NCBI RefSeq assembly: GCF_030035675.1
Contig: NC_084500.1
Span: 13,637,100 to 13,701,099, forward strand
Source: Rhineura floridana
Lineage: Eukaryota > Chordata > Lepidosauria > Squamata > Rhineuridae
Direction: 5' to 3'
Length of the DNA: 64,000 nt
The position numbers and the translations under genes are program-made. Position 1 is the first letter of the stretch, and the number at the start of each line of letters is the position of its first letter. A model generated the notes under the pieces. The model saw only the letters and a list, made by a program, of their open reading frames with translations. It had not been told where the DNA came from and did not search any database. This document shows positions 63,941 through 64,000 of this stretch, piece after piece.

Positions 63941-64000
63941 CATCTCTCTTTCATATGGAAGCATTTTGTGTAGCTTATACTGAACTTAATGTCACAGTTA

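Larger units (their letters stand above)
49936..64000. other. LHX1 upstream intergenic region
   Basis: 50050-50490, 50900-53650, 53810-54440 and 54610-54970 are largely single-copy. 55080-55730 is GC-rich then pyrimidine-rich. 59110-59880 and 61560-62110 also lack recognised repeats. The remainder is mobile-element sequence listed below. No exon of a neighbouring gene was recognised. Confidence 0.7.

Overview
The window is vertebrate nuclear DNA. It carries most of one host protein-coding gene, the LIM-homeobox gene LHX1 (LIM1), on the minus strand. Four coding exons are visible, in transcript order: exon 1 at 48392-48223 (first LIM domain), exon 2 at 28814-28588 (second LIM domain), exon 3 at 20384-20107 (acidic linker and most of the homeodomain) and exon 4 at 2789-2624 (homeodomain recognition helix and the following basic region). 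Reading frame, codon phases and GT/AG splice sites agree across all four exons and no coding damage is seen. The last coding exon (about 125 residues) and the 3' UTR lie to the left of position 1. No other host gene is supported; nearly all long open frames lie in repeats or antisense to exons.

The repeats point to a lepidosaur, most likely a squamate lizard. There are many Sauria-type (ACA) tRNA SINEs, a BovB/RTE LINE 3' end, tRNA- and 5S-rRNA-derived SINEs with BovB-like tails, MIR-like SINEs, abundant CR1 and L2-like LINE pieces, and several palindromic or hAT-like non-autonomous DNA transposon families. No retrovirus, LTR element or Polinton was recognised.

Layout: 1-2623 is intron 4, with SINEs and a tail-to-tail SINE pair. 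2790-20106 is intron 3 (17.3 kb), repeat-rich with single-copy islands near 9.4-10.8 and 12.5-13.0 kb. 20385-28587 is intron 2 (8.2 kb), with a CR1 LINE at 22.0-23.8 kb carrying three nested insertions. One of these is a retroposed piece of a GRAF-family RhoGAP gene (closest to ARHGAP10 from memory) joined to a LINE-type 3' tail. 28815-48222 is intron 1 (19.4 kb). Its distal half is repeat-rich, including a LINE with an inverted 5' part inserted in a SINE. Its proximal part (about 40.4-48.2 kb) is GC-rich, has fewer mobile elements, and contains a pair of FoxH1-type sites with SMAD boxes near 45.4 kb. 48393 to about 49.9 kb is the probable 5' UTR and promoter CpG island, with CCAAT, CRE-like and TATA-like motifs. 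50-64 kb is upstream intergenic DNA: single-copy GC-rich stretches first, then a repeat field with a local duplication around 59.9-63.4 kb.

Main points of interest: expansion of a developmental gene to more than 46 kb by mobile elements; the host-gene fragment mobilised with a LINE-like tail; two 5S-rRNA SINEs with clear target-site duplications; a palindromic hAT-like family carrying paired CCAAT boxes; and a candidate Nodal/activin response element in intron 1. All family names rest on recognition from memory, since no database search was possible.
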